A stretch of 64,000 bases of DNA from Rhizobium sp. AC27/96 (GTDB lineage: Bacteria; Pseudomonadota; Alphaproteobacteria; Rhizobiales; Rhizobiaceae): positions 124,001 to 188,000 of the forward strand of contig NZ_LXKN01000002.1 of NCBI RefSeq assembly GCF_001692325.1, read 5' to 3'. Every line of letters begins with the position of its first letter. The stretch's first letter is position 1. This document shows positions 10,554 to 19,398 of the stretch, piece by piece. The notes below the pieces were generated by a model. The model was not told the origin of the DNA. It saw nothing but the letters and a program-made list of their open reading frames with translations, and did no database searches. A program made the position numbers and the translations under genes.

Positions 10554-12626
10554 ATGAATATCGGTTTTGCCCCATTCCTGCCCTGGCCGATACTGGCTGC
10601 TCTTGCGGTGCTGACCCTCGCCATCGCTGCGCTTGCGATCTATCGGCGCCTGCGCGGCGGTTGGATCCGCGCGCTCGCCGGCGCCGCGCTGCTGCTCGCG
10701 CTCGCAAATCCCGTGCTGATGCAGGAAGACCGCGATCAGCTCACCACCATCGTTCCCGTCGTCGTCGACCGCAGCCTGAGCCAGGACACACCGGAACGTA
10801 CCAAGATGACAGACGACGCCCTGGCGATGCTCAAGGACCGGCTGGCGCAATTCCCGCGGATCGAGCCCCGCATTGTCGAGGCGCGCGACCCGGCTGAATC
10901 GGACTCTCCCTCGACACGGCTTTTCGCCGCCCTCTCCTCGGCGATCGCGGACGTACCGCCTGCCCGGATCGGTGCCGCGATCTTCCTGACCGATGGCCAG
11001 ATCCACGACATTCCCGGCGTGAACCAGCAGCTCGGCTTCGACGCGCCCATCCATGGGCTGATCACCGGCAAGCCGGACGAGTTCGATCGCCGCATCGAAA
11101 TCGTCCGCGCCCCTCGCTTCGGTCTCGTCAACGAGGAGCAGCAGCTGGTCTTTCATGTCGTCGACGACGGCAAGAGCCCCGGCGGCCTCGCGGACGTAAC
11201 CGTCAAGATGAATGGCGACGAGATTGCCACGCTGCAGGCGACACCGGGCCAGGATACGCCCTTCAGCTTCAAGGTGCCGCGTGCCGGCAACAATGTTCTC
11301 GAATTCTCCGTGGCCGAAGTGCCGGGCGAAGTGACGCCCGTCAACAATCAGACGGTCCAGCTGATCGAGGGCATCCGCCAGAACATGCGTGTCCTGCTCG
11401 TGTCGGGCGAACCGCATGCCGGCGAGCGCGCCTGGCGCAACCTGTTGAAATCCGACGCCTCCGTCGATCTCGTGCACTTCACCATTCTGCGCCCACCGGA
11501 CAAACAGGACGGCACGCCGATCAACGAACTGTCGCTGATCGCCTTCCCGACGCGCGAACTCTTCGTCGACAAGATCAGCTCTTTCGATTTGATCATCTTC
11601 GACCGTTACCAGGACCGTCAAAACGTCCTGCCGACGATCTATTATGATTACATGGCCCAATACGTGGAAAACGGCGGTGCATTGCTCGTGGCGGCCGGCC
11701 CCGAACATTCCGGCGGCAATTCGATTGCTCTGACGCCGCTCGCCTCGGTTCTTCCGGCCGAGCCGACGGGACAGATGATCGAGAAGCCGTTCTATCCGCG
11801 CCTCTCGGATCAGGGCCGCAAGCATCCTGTCACGCGCGGGCTGGATGGCTCCGACACGGAGCCGCCGCATTGGGGCCGCTGGTTCCGCAGCGTCGACGTT
11901 GAAAAGCCGCAGGGCCAGACCGTGATGGTCGGCGCCGACAACAGCCCGTTGCTGGTGCTGAATCGCGTCGGCCAGGGCCGCGTCGCCATGCTGCTTTCCG
12001 ATGAGGGCTGGCTTTGGGCACGTGGCTTCGAAGGCGGCGGTCCGCATGTGTCGCTCTATCGGCGCATAGCCCATTGGCTGCTGAAGGAGCCGGCGCTGGA
12101 AGAAGAGGCACTGACGGCAAATGCCGCCGGCCGCACGGTGCAGGTGACACGTCAGACTGTCGGTGACGATCCAGGCCCCGCCACGATCAAATCGCCCTCC
12201 GGCAAGACGCAGAGCTTGCCGCTGAAGCAGACGCAGCCGGGGCTTTACCAGGCCGAGAAACATATGGACGAGATCGGGCTCTACCAGGTCGCCAATGGCA
12301 ACCTCTCGACGCTTGTCCATATCGGTGCCATTGATGCTCCGGAGTTCAAGGCGATGATCTCGACCACCGAGACGCTGAAGCCGCTAGCCCAGAAGACCAA
12401 GGGTCTCGTCACCCGTGTCGCCGGCGCCAATGGCGGCGTCACGGTTCCACAGATCCTGCCGGTTCGTGGCGCGGTTCGCGTCGCCGACGGCCAGCGTCTG
12501 ACCGTCCGCATGACTGACGAAACCGTGCTGAAGGGGATCAATACGCTGCCCCTGTTCGCGGGTTTTGCCGGTCTCGCCGCCCTGCTCTTTGCCTTCTCCG
12601 CCACCTGGTGGCGCGAAGGACGGTGA
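10554..12626 (+). CDS. Membrane protein with VWA/glutamine-amidotransferase-like region (690 aa)
   Basis: Two N-terminal helices (ILAALAVLTLAIAALAIY, ALAGAALLLALANPVL) and one C-terminal helix (GFAGLAALLFAFSATWW) bracket a large soluble region. Near residue 72 the sequence VVVDRSLSQ contains an intact DxSxS metal-site motif, unlike the preceding protein. The second half has the class I amidotransferase-like fold of this family (LLVSGEPHAGERAWRNLL, ENGGALLVAAGPEHSGG) without an evident catalytic Cys. It follows the DUF4159 gene by one base and is surely cotranscribed with the MoxR unit. Confidence 0.85.
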   Translation: MNIGFAPFLPWPILAALAVLTLAIAALAIYRRLRGGWIRALAGAALLLALANPVLMQEDRDQLTTIVPVVVDRSLSQDTPERTKMTDDALAMLKDRLAQFPRIEPRIVEARDPAESDSPSTRLFAALSSAIADVPPARIGAAIFLTDGQIHDIPGVNQQLGFDAPIHGLITGKPDEFDRRIEIVRAPRFGLVNEEQQLVFHVVDDGKSPGGLADVTVKMNGDEIATLQATPGQDTPFSFKVPRAGNNVLEFSVAEVPGEVTPVNNQTVQLIEGIRQNMRVLLVSGEPHAGERAWRNLLKSDASVDLVHFTILRPPDKQDGTPINELSLIAFPTRELFVDKISSFDLIIFDRYQDRQNVLPTIYYDYMAQYVENGGALLVAAGPEHSGGNSIALTPLASVLPAEPTGQMIEKPFYPRLSDQGRKHPVTRGLDGSDTEPPHWGRWFRSVDVEKPQGQTVMVGADNSPLLVLNRVGQGRVAMLLSDEGWLWARGFEGGGPHVSLYRRIAHWLLKEPALEEEALTANAAGRTVQVTRQTVGDDPGPATIKSPSGKTQSLPLKQTQPGLYQAEKHMDEIGLYQVANGNLSTLVHIGAIDAPEFKAMISTTETLKPLAQKTKGLVTRVAGANGGVTVPQILPVRGAVRVADGQRLTVRMTDETVLKGINTLPLFAGFAGLAALLFAFSATWWREGR

Positions 12627-12627
12627 C

Positions 12628-13056
12628 ATGATGACAAAAATCGATGTAACGGATACCCCTTCCGAAAGCGATCTGGCTACGATCACCAGCGGCCTGATCG
12701 CCTTCAATGCCGCCGATATCGGCCCATCCGAACGCCGGCCGCTGGGGGTGCTGATCCGCGACGAGAACGGCGAGACTATTGGCGGAATCTCCGGCTATAC
12801 CGGCTGGGGATGGTTGTTCACGCAATTGCTGTTCGTGCCGGAAACCCTGCGTGGCCAGGGCATGGCGAGCAAACTGCTCGATGCGGCGGAAACGGAAGCG
12901 ATAGCCCGCGGCTGTTTCGCAGCCTGGATCGATACGTTCAATCCGCAGGCGCTGCGCGCCTATCAGCGGCAAGGCTATGAGATCTTCGGCGAGTTGCCGG
13001 ATTTCCCGGTTGGCCGCAGCCGCTTCTTCCTGCAGAAAAAACTATCGCCCCGTTGA
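12628..13056 (+). CDS. GNAT family N-acetyltransferase
   Basis: A 142-residue acetyltransferase. The acetyl-CoA binding loop appears as LFVPETLRGQGMASKLLDAA near residues 71-90, followed by AWIDTFNPQALRAYQRQGYE, the usual GNAT C-terminal half. ATG at 12628 lies one base after the preceding stop, with AAGGA upstream, so it is the last gene of the MoxR unit. Upstream in-frame starts fall inside the preceding gene. The substrate is unknown. A terminator hairpin overlaps its stop codon. Confidence 0.88.
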   Translation: MMTKIDVTDTPSESDLATITSGLIAFNAADIGPSERRPLGVLIRDENGETIGGISGYTGWGWLFTQLLFVPETLRGQGMASKLLDAAETEAIARGCFAAWIDTFNPQALRAYQRQGYEIFGELPDFPVGRSRFFLQKKLSPR

Positions 13057-13076
13057 TCTCAACAGGGCGACGTTTT
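13046..13076 (+). terminator. Intrinsic terminator of the MoxR unit
   Basis: CGCCC(C)GTTGA at 13046-13056 pairs with TCAAC(A)GGGCG at 13059-13069, closed by a two-base loop region and followed by ACGTTTT. The hairpin includes the stop codon of the GNAT gene. The convergent GNAT gene on the other strand ends at 13096. Confidence 0.6.
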
Positions 13077-13095
13077 CTGCATCCGGCGTAAAGGC

Positions 13096-13668
13096 CTAGA
13101 CCGCAATCGCCGTCAGCGGCATGACTTCATCAAAATCCTCGCCTTCGACCTCGACGATCGAAGCGGAATCATCCCGCCAAATGATAGGGCCATGCAGCCG
13201 CTCATGCGTGTCGGCGGCAATCGGCACGACGAGAACGCGGTTGGGATCGACAGGCCCCGGGAAGGCCAGGGCGTTGTAAGCGACCTTTTCGAAGCCGAGC
13301 GGGCCATAATAAGGCGGGTCGCCAACAAGGATGACGCATTCCGACCCCTTGCGTTTGGCCGCTTCGACAGCGATCCGCACGAGCTCGCGGCCGATACCCT
13401 TGTTCTTGTGCGAGGGCCTGACGGCAAGCGGCCCGAGCAAATGACCCTTGACCGAACCGGCCAGGACCGGTGTCATGCGCACCGAGGCGATCGTCTCGCC
13501 ATCGTCGGCGCAGATGAAGGACAGCGTGCGGTCATGCGGTCCCTGCTCGCGAATCCGCGCAGCAGCACGGGTAAACCGACCGGGACCGAATGCTTCTTCA
13601 TTGATGAGTTCGATAACGGCGTCGTGCGACGCATCCTCAGTGAGGTAGACCAGATCGTGCTTGTACAT
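13096..13668 (-). CDS. GNAT family N-acetyltransferase, YhbS-like
   Basis: A 190-residue acetyltransferase. The acetyl-CoA binding motif is GPLAVRPSHKNKGIGRELV near residues 81-99, followed by ILVGDPPYYGPLGFEKV, a pattern of the YhbS-type predicted acetyltransferases. It is convergent with the GNAT gene of the MoxR unit; the two are not close in sequence. The start is ATG at 13668 (MYKHDLVYLT). Substrate unknown. Confidence 0.9.
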   Translation of the reverse strand: MYKHDLVYLTEDASHDAVIELINEEAFGPGRFTRAAARIREQGPHDRTLSFICADDGETIASVRMTPVLAGSVKGHLLGPLAVRPSHKNKGIGRELVRIAVEAAKRKGSECVILVGDPPYYGPLGFEKVAYNALAFPGPVDPNRVLVVPIAADTHERLHGPIIWRDDSASIVEVEGEDFDEVMPLTAIAV

Positions 13669-14015
13669 GAGCCAAAGAAACCAGATAGACAGACGGAATT
13701 GTTCTCGAAGGCGCTCGTGGAGCGTTCGGGATCATCGGCGTCGTCGCAGGCTTCTGATGGCTTTCATGAGAGCTGTTCCTCAAAGTCTGACAAGCCCGAT
13801 AGCAGGAAATATTCGGCACGTCCAACGCAAAATGTGTACTGCCGTTTGTTGATGCAAGATCGTGTCCGCATGATGACACCTCTCGATGAAATCTCGCGCC
13901 CATGCCTGCCGATCATGCCCGATACGCAGTGTTCATCGTTTATCGCCTCGAAATTCGTCCGGCATGCCGTATGCTTGAGGCAGGTTTTAAGCAGCATTTC
14001 CGGAAGGACAAAGCA
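13669..14015. other. Intergenic region, no gene seen
   Basis: This 347-base gap separates the GNAT gene (minus) from the GST gene (plus) and should carry both promoters. Short open frames on both strands lack good starts and family-like sequence. TATGCT at about 13970-13975, some 40 bases before the GST start, could be a -10 element, but I see no convincing -35. Confidence 0.4.
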
Positions 14016-15005
14016 ATGGGCATGTTGGTTGACGGCATCTGGCACGATGTCTGGTACGACACCAAGGAGACAAAGGGTCATTTCCAGCGCGCTGCGTCGC
14101 AGTTCCGCAACTGGATCACCCCTGACGGTGCAGCCGGCCCAACCGGAGCCGGCGGCTTCAAGGCCGAGGCCGGACGTTACCATCTCTACGTTTCGCTCGC
14201 CTGCCCCTGGGCGCATCGCACCCTCATCTTCCGCAAGCTGAAGAAGCTAGAAGATCTCATTTCCGTCTCGATCGTCGACCCGCTGATGCTGGAAAATGGT
14301 TGGGAATTCAAAGGGAAAGACGGTGGGACGATCGATCCGCTCTTTGGCGCAAAGGCGCTTTGGGAAATCTACGTCAAGGCCGATCCGCATTATTCCGGCC
14401 GGGTCACCGTTCCCGTTCTCTGGGACAAGCAGGCCGGCACGATCGTCAACAATGAGTCAGCCGAAATCATCCGCATGTTCAACAGCGCCTTTGACGAATT
14501 GACCGGATCGAAGGACGATTTTTATCCCGAGAATCTGCGCGCAGATATCGATGCATTGAACACGCTGGTCTACGACACGGTCAACAACGGCGTCTACAAG
14601 GCCGGCTTTGCAACGACGCAGGACGCCTATGAAGAGAATGCCCGCCGCATCTTCGAAACGCTCGACACCCTCGAAAAGCGACTATCGACAAAACGCTATC
14701 TGTTCGGAGAGCATCTGACCGAGGCCGACTGGCGGTTGTTCACCACGCTCGTCCGTTTCGATGCAGTCTATGTCGGCCATTTCAAATGCAACATCCGCCG
14801 CATCGCCGATTACCCAAATCTCTCCGCATATCTGCGGGATCTTTACCAGGTTGCCGGCGTGGCGGAGACCGTGAATCTCGTGCACATCAAGCATCACTAT
14901 TACCGCAGCCACAAGACGATCAACCCGACCGGCATCGTTCCCATCGGCCCGGAGCTTGATCTCGATCGTCCGCATGGCCGCGAGCAATTGTCGAAAGCTG
15001 CCTGA
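14016..15005 (+). CDS. Glutathione S-transferase family, glutathionyl-hydroquinone reductase-like
   Basis: Proteins of this group (YqjG/PcpF, Xi-class GST) reduce glutathionyl-hydroquinones. The 329-residue length and the active-site block SLACPWAHRTLIFRKLKKLE (near residue 65) with its catalytic Cys fit well, as do IVNNESAEIIRMFN (glutathione-binding) and the C-terminal HHYYRSHKTINPTGIVPIGP, which is diagnostic for the subgroup. ATG at 14016 follows GGAAGGA; a longer frame upstream lacks such a site. The gene is followed by a palindromic element. Confidence 0.92.
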   Translation: MGMLVDGIWHDVWYDTKETKGHFQRAASQFRNWITPDGAAGPTGAGGFKAEAGRYHLYVSLACPWAHRTLIFRKLKKLEDLISVSIVDPLMLENGWEFKGKDGGTIDPLFGAKALWEIYVKADPHYSGRVTVPVLWDKQAGTIVNNESAEIIRMFNSAFDELTGSKDDFYPENLRADIDALNTLVYDTVNNGVYKAGFATTQDAYEENARRIFETLDTLEKRLSTKRYLFGEHLTEADWRLFTTLVRFDAVYVGHFKCNIRRIADYPNLSAYLRDLYQVAGVAETVNLVHIKHHYYRSHKTINPTGIVPIGPELDLDRPHGREQLSKAA

Positions 15006-15016
15006 GGCGCGGTCAA

Positions 15017-15257
15017 TCTCGCCCCTTGCGGGCGAGAAAGCAAAATCAGCATTTAGCTTCAGCTAAGTGCTAGATTTTGCAAGAGAGGGGGAAGGTCGGG
15101 ACGCACCCTGTTTCAGAAGTAAATGAGCAAGAAACAGACCCCCGCTCTTGCAATTTCAATGGCTTAGAAATTGCGCTAAGCTTGAAGCCTGTTGAACCTA
15201 TGGCATCGCAATTCCTAAACCAGTGAAATTGCTTTCTCGCCCGCCAAGGGGCGAGAT
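15017..15257. repeat. Palindrome-rich intergenic element with 25-bp terminal inverted repeats
   Basis: The left end (15017-15041, starting TCTCGCCCCTTGCGGGCGAG) and the right end (15231-15256) are reverse complements except for one inserted base. Inside are a hairpin closed by GCAAAATC/GATTTTGC (15040-15080), a pair GCAAGAGAGGGGG/CCCCCGCTCTTGC (15079-15152, one mismatch), and GCAATTTC/GAAATTGC (15150-15174). No open frame of note. The overall build resembles a RIME- or MITE-type rhizobial intergenic element; that class assignment is inference. Confidence 0.6.
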
Positions 15258-15334
15258 AGTTCCACCATTCACCCCGCGGACGCCAATTTTCATGTCACGG
15301 TCGAAATGCCACAAGGTGGTTAACGGCGACGTCA

Positions 15335-15826
15335 TTACCAATAATTCGAAGGGAGTTCGGACCCGCTCAACTCTTCCAACCGGCGATAGGTCGCCTTCGT
15401 CGTTCCCGGCGGCAGGGCGTCGAGCGGAAAGAAGCCGCTCTCGACGATTTCGAGATCAGGCTTGCGCGGCGCAGTCTGCGTTACCTCGACGCGATAGAAG
15501 ACGACATGGTCGCGTTTGCTCGTGCGATTGTTGAAATAGACGTGAAAGAGCTGCGGTCTCCCCGATATCGCCAGATTGCCCTCCTCCCGCAACTCTTTCT
15601 CGAGCGCCTGCTCCATCGTTTCATGACGTTCGACACCGCCGCCCGGCATGTGCCATCCCGGAATATAGGAGTGCCTTACCAGGAAAATGCGCCCATCGCC
15701 ATCGAAACAGGCAGCCCGCACGCCAAGCGTCATGCTGCGGGTGAGCAGGAAATACACATGCAATGCGCGGCCGAACAACCAAGCCCGCAGACCACGCCCT
15801 TCGCTCTTCGGAGCTTCCTCGCTCAT
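15335..15826 (-). CDS. Nudix hydrolase
   Basis: A 163-residue protein whose Nudix box begins GWHMPGGGVERHETMEQALE and continues through KELREEGNL (about residues 58-86). The RE-x-EE core reads RE-EG, so one Glu of the usual REUXEE is placed differently, but the box is recognisable. Residues 20-45 (LHVYFLLTRSMTLGVRAACF) are hydrophobic, as often seen in this subgroup. Substrate unknown. It is divergent from the metallophosphoesterase gene, 65 bases away. Confidence 0.88.
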   Translation of the reverse strand: MSEEAPKSEGRGLRAWLFGRALHVYFLLTRSMTLGVRAACFDGDGRIFLVRHSYIPGWHMPGGGVERHETMEQALEKELREEGNLAISGRPQLFHVYFNNRTSKRDHVVFYRVEVTQTAPRKPDLEIVESGFFPLDALPPGTTKATYRRLEELSGSELPSNYW

Positions 15827-15891
15827 CCCTCAACTCCGGCGCGCTGATCCTTGAGGCAAGGCATGTATTTGTTTTGACAATCGAATGGGCT

Positions 15892-16812
15892 ATGTCTCAT
15901 CCCATGTTCAAGCTCGCGCATATTTCCGATGTTCACCTGGGTCCCCTGCCACGCCTTTCGATCAGAGAGCTCGCCTCCAAACGCATTACAGGATTTGTGA
16001 ACTGGCACAGGAACCGGCGCAAGCACCTTTTTGGTGATACGCTCGATCTGCTTCTTGACGATATCAAGGCGAAGCAGGCCGATCATCTTGCGGTAACGGG
16101 CGATCTCGTCAACCTTGCAAGCGGCATCGAAATCCAGACCGCCGCCGCCTGGCTGAAGACAGTTGGCGACCCTCAGCACACCTCCGTCGTGCCCGGCAAT
16201 CACGATGCCTATGTGCCCGGCTCCTATGAGAAGGCCATGCGCGCCTGGTATCCCTATGTCAGAGGGGATCGCTCCCCCGCCGAATGGCCTGAAGATGAGC
16301 ATGTCTTCCCCTATCTACGCGTTCGCGACCAGGTCGCGCTGATCGGCTGCTCGACCGCCGTGGCAACGCCGCCGTTTGCCGCCAGCGGCTTTTATTCCGC
16401 CCGTCAGGCGCGCGAAACGGTGAACATGCTCCACGCGGCCGGCGATGCCGGCCTCTTCCGCGTCGTCATGATCCATCATCCACCGATCCGCGGCGCGACT
16501 AGCTTCTACAAGCGGATGATCGGCATTCGCCGCTTTGCCGCTGCCATCTCCACGGGCGGCGCCGAGCTTGTTCTTCATGGCCACACCCACCTCAATACTC
16601 TTCACTGGCTCCGCAGCCAGACAGGTCCGGTGCCAGTTGTCGGTATCGCTTCGGCGTCTCAGGGCGTCGGCGGGTTAAAGCCGCGGGCCGCCTATAATCT
16701 CTTCACGATTGCCGGCAGACCAGGCGCCTGGGAGCTGAAGGCCGAGCGCTACAGCCTCGATCCGAAAGGCGACAGGGTCGATGCGGAAGGTGTCGATATT
16801 TTAGCTCCGTGA
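15892..16812 (+). CDS. Metallophosphoesterase
   Basis: A 306-residue calcineurin-like phosphoesterase. Metal-binding motifs are in order: AHISDVHLGP (D-x-H) near residue 8, VTGDLVN (GD) near 66, VVPGNHDAYVPG (GNHD) near 100, VMIHHPP near 194, and HGHTHLN (GHxH) near 231. ATG at 15892 is chosen because upstream in-frame starts run into the divergent Nudix gene. Possible substrates include UDP-sugars, cyclic nucleotides or phospholipids; the sequence does not decide. Confidence 0.9.
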   Translation: MSHPMFKLAHISDVHLGPLPRLSIRELASKRITGFVNWHRNRRKHLFGDTLDLLLDDIKAKQADHLAVTGDLVNLASGIEIQTAAAWLKTVGDPQHTSVVPGNHDAYVPGSYEKAMRAWYPYVRGDRSPAEWPEDEHVFPYLRVRDQVALIGCSTAVATPPFAASGFYSARQARETVNMLHAAGDAGLFRVVMIHHPPIRGATSFYKRMIGIRRFAAAISTGGAELVLHGHTHLNTLHWLRSQTGPVPVVGIASASQGVGGLKPRAAYNLFTIAGRPGAWELKAERYSLDPKGDRVDAEGVDILAP

Positions 16813-16903
16813 TCGCTGTTTTGCGACTTGCGACGGCATCGTTTCGGTAGCGTTTTCGAAGATACCGAGATACAATCGTCACCTGGGAATCTCGGAGGAT
16901 GGA

Positions 16904-17470
16904 ATGGATTTCAAGGTCGTGACGAAGAGAGCCGCAACGCTGGCGCTGGCCAGCGGATTTTTGCTCGTCGCCAGCCTGCAGGCCTTCGCTGCCGGTTCGG
17001 AAGATGATGAGACCGCCCCTCCGCCGAAGAGCAAGACCACCACCGAATGCACCGACGGCAAGGTGTGGGACAAGGACAAGAAAGAATGCGTGAAGCCGAC
17101 GCAAAGCGGCTTCAATGACGATCAATTGTTCCAGGCCGCGCGTGAATTTGCCTATGCCGGTCAGTACGACAATGCCATCACGGTTCTGAAGCTCGCCAGA
17201 AACCAGGACGATCCCCGTATCCTCAATTATCTCGGCTATTCCAACCGCAAGGCCGGCCGCATGGAGCTCGGCATGAGCTACTACCGGAAAGCCCTGCAGC
17301 GCGACGAGAACTACATCCTTGCCCGCTCCTACATGGGGCAAGCCCTGCTTGAGCAGGGCGACGTTCAGGGCGCCCGGGTGCAGCTGGTCGAGATCCGGGA
17401 CCGCGGCGGCGAAAATACCTGGGCATATCGCTCACTGATGCAATCGCTGAAGGGCCAGGTCACCTATTGA
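16904..17470 (+). CDS. Secreted tetratricopeptide repeat protein
   Basis: A 188-residue protein with a Sec signal peptide (hydrophobic LALASGFLLVASLQAFA, cleavage expected after AFA near residue 29). A short Pro/Lys-rich segment with two Cys (ECTDGKVWDKDKKEC) follows, then about three TPR units from residue 70 (FAYAGQYDNAITVLKLAR, NYLGYSNRKAGRMELGMSYY, ARSYMGQALLEQGD). The protein probably acts in the periplasm as a protein-binding scaffold. AGGAT precedes the start. It stands upstream of the ECF sigma gene but is separated from it by 203 bases. Confidence 0.88.
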   Translation: MDFKVVTKRAATLALASGFLLVASLQAFAAGSEDDETAPPPKSKTTTECTDGKVWDKDKKECVKPTQSGFNDDQLFQAAREFAYAGQYDNAITVLKLARNQDDPRILNYLGYSNRKAGRMELGMSYYRKALQRDENYILARSYMGQALLEQGDVQGARVQLVEIRDRGGENTWAYRSLMQSLKGQVTY

Positions 17471-17516
17471 GTCGACGCGGACGTGGCGCACGCCGCGAAT
17501 GTGCGACAGACAAATG

Positions 17517-17541
17517 CGCAAGTACTTTTGAACTACTTGCG
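17517..17541. repeat. Inverted repeat upstream of the ECF sigma gene
   Basis: CGCAAGTA (17517-17524) and TACTTGCG (17534-17541) form a perfect 8-bp inverted repeat around a nine-base spacer. No T-run follows, so it looks more like a protein-binding site than a terminator. It lies between the TPR gene and the sigma gene. Confidence 0.4.
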
Positions 17542-17673
17542 AAACGGCACAGAAATGGTTCATACCAATACAGGACGGTCATTCCTTTCGCATCGCCCTT
17601 CCCAAGGGAAAGGTCTTCATTTGCCGGAAGACATCGTCATTGTAACAACCTCCAACGCCTCCCTGGAAAGACA

Positions 17674-18183
17674 ATGCCCACGCCGGTAGCTGCCATCGAT
17701 ATCAGACGCGATCTGGTCGGCCTTCTTCCGAAGCTGCGCCGCTTCGCGGTGACGTTGACCGGCGATCTGGCGGATGCCGATGAGCTGGTGCAGAACGTCT
17801 GTCAGCGCGGCATAGCCAAGTTCCATCTCTGGAACGGCACCGGAAAGCTCGAAAGCTGGCTCTATACGATGGCGCGGCATCAATGGATCGATGAAGCGCG
17901 GCGCCATAGGCTGCGGCCCGCCAAAGGCAATGCGCTTGAGCAGGGCGAGCCGGCATCCGGGGTGCATTCAAATCCGGTGGAAGCCGGCGAAGCGCATCGC
18001 TTGGTCACATCTTTGCCCGAAGGACTTGCCAGTGTCTTCCTGCTGGTCGATGTCGAAGGACATAATTACAAGCAGGCGGCCGATATTCTCGGCATCCCCT
18101 TGTCCGCAGTGATGTCCCGCCTCTCCAGCGCCCGACTGCATCTTGCCGCACAGGGTCACAGCCGCTCGCCTCGAAGGTTTTAA
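17674..18183 (+). CDS. ECF-type RNA polymerase sigma factor
   Basis: A 169-residue sigma-70 family factor with region 2 (LPKLRRFAVTLTGDLADADE, LESWLYTMARHQWIDEARRH; residues 16-75) and region 4 (SVFLLVDVEGHNYKQAADIL, PLSAVMSRLSSARLHL; residues 115-155). No sigma region 3, as expected for ECF factors. ATG at 17674 is preferred; the frame is open 69 codons further upstream, but that part overlaps the TPR stop and does not resemble sigma factors. The next gene starts three bases after its stop and encodes its likely anti-sigma factor. Confidence 0.92.
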   Translation: MPTPVAAIDIRRDLVGLLPKLRRFAVTLTGDLADADELVQNVCQRGIAKFHLWNGTGKLESWLYTMARHQWIDEARRHRLRPAKGNALEQGEPASGVHSNPVEAGEAHRLVTSLPEGLASVFLLVDVEGHNYKQAADILGIPLSAVMSRLSSARLHLAAQGHSRSPRRF

Positions 18184-18186
18184 GCA

Positions 18187-19029
18187 TTGCAGGACATGAA
18201 GAAATTGCCGCTCGAAGTTCGCCTTTCCGCCTTTTTGGACGGCGAGATGAGCCGCGAAGAAAAGGAAGAGCTGGAAAGGCTGATAGCCTCCGATCCCGAT
18301 GCACGCCGCATTTTCGACGAGCTGCGGCACGGCTCCGATGTCGGCCGCAAGGCTTTCGATGAAGTCCTGAAGGAACCCGTGCCTCTGGCACTCGTACGCT
18401 CCATCAAGAGCGCGCAGCCTCCTAAAACACGCGATCCCTCCCCCCGCCTCGCCCGGCCGTCCTTCAAGCTTGCCCCCTCGGGCAAGCAGTCGCTTGCGGC
18501 CGCTCTCCTTCTTTTCGTCCTCGGCGGTGGCATCGGCTATCTCTTCGGCCTACAGCCGGCCCAGGCGCCCGCAGCCGCATCCCCTACACCGGCTCAGGTC
18601 GCTACACGCAACTGGCTGGACGATATCGCCGCCTACCATCGCATCTATTCGCGGCAGCCACGCCACTTGGTTGAAATGCAGGCAAGCGAGCTGGACGAGA
18701 TCAGCAAGTGGCTGTCGAGCACGGTCGGCGTGAAGTTCAATTTTCCGGATCTTGCCGCAGACGGTCTTGTCTTCCAGGGCGCCCGCATGTTCATTGCCGG
18801 CGGCAAGCCCGTGGGCCAGCTGATCTACAAGAACCTGGACGGCGAAGTCGTCGCCATCTGTTTCACCAAGGCCGACGGTGTTCCGGACGACGACGATTTC
18901 GACGAAATCATCAAGGACGATGTCAGCATCGTCTCCTGGCATCGCAATGGCACGACATATGCCGTCGTCGGCCCGTCCTCGGATGCCATGCTCGACCAGA
19001 TCGCCAACAGGGTATCCTCGGAAATCTGA
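18187..19029 (+). CDS. Membrane anti-sigma factor partner of the ECF sigma
   Basis: A 280-residue protein with a short cytoplasmic N-terminal domain (LEVRLSAFLDGEMSREEKEE, ASDPDARRIFDELR) typical of anti-sigma factors, one membrane helix (LAAALLLFVLGGGIGYLFGL, about residues 103-122) and a periplasmic C-terminal domain. No HxxxCxxC zinc motif, so it is of the zinc-free kind. TTG at 18187 has GAAGG nine bases upstream and is likely the start; the in-frame ATG at 18196 has a worse-spaced site. It follows the sigma gene by three bases. Confidence 0.88.
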   Translation: MQDMKKLPLEVRLSAFLDGEMSREEKEELERLIASDPDARRIFDELRHGSDVGRKAFDEVLKEPVPLALVRSIKSAQPPKTRDPSPRLARPSFKLAPSGKQSLAAALLLFVLGGGIGYLFGLQPAQAPAAASPTPAQVATRNWLDDIAAYHRIYSRQPRHLVEMQASELDEISKWLSSTVGVKFNFPDLAADGLVFQGARMFIAGGKPVGQLIYKNLDGEVVAICFTKADGVPDDDDFDEIIKDDVSIVSWHRNGTTYAVVGPSSDAMLDQIANRVSSEI

Positions 19030-19129
19030 TAGAGCCGCTCCCGCTTTGCAGCTTGCGGTGGCCAGCCAGCCGATGGATAATGACCAACGGTAAATCGTAC
19101 CGGGTTGATATTCTCGCTGGAGTTTCAAT

Positions 19130-19333
19130 ATGTCCGACGTTCTGCTGACTATTCCGGAAATCGACAGGCGCATAGCCGTGATAAGGGAAAACCTTCGCGA
19201 ACTGATCGAGCAGGCCACAGCCTTTTCCGGTGCGGCTGACGAAGAGCGAACATCCGAACGCATCGCCGAACAGGAAGAAGAACTCGAGCGACTGACGAAG
19301 CGGCGCGATGAGCTTGCCAGGCAGAAGCCCTAA
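19130..19333 (+). CDS. Small coiled-coil hypothetical protein (67 aa)
   Basis: A charged, almost entirely helical protein (IPEIDRRIAVIRENLRELIE, RIAEQEEELERLTKRRDEL) predicted to form a coiled coil. No signal peptide. GGAG precedes the ATG at suitable distance. It lies 100 bases after the anti-sigma gene and may belong to that unit. Function unknown. Confidence 0.7.
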   Translation: MSDVLLTIPEIDRRIAVIRENLRELIEQATAFSGAADEERTSERIAEQEEELERLTKRRDELARQKP

Positions 19334-19342
19334 ACACCTTTT

Positions 19343-19358
19343 CGTTTTGCGCAAAACG
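19343..19358. repeat. Perfect 16-bp palindrome CGTTTTGCGCAAAACG
   Basis: The palindrome lies nine bases after the stop of the coiled-coil gene. It has no loop and no following T-run, so it is a weak terminator at best and could be a binding site. It sits between convergent genes, where an operator would be unusual. Confidence 0.4.
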
Positions 19359-19398
19359 ACTGCTTAGCCCACCGCACTATTGTTGCCAGGCAGAACGA

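Noticed and set aside
7637..12320. Long minus-strand frames opposite the two large VWA-type genes
   Set aside because: Rich in Arg, His and Gln, without domain motifs; the plus-strand genes are tightly coupled and carry family motifs.
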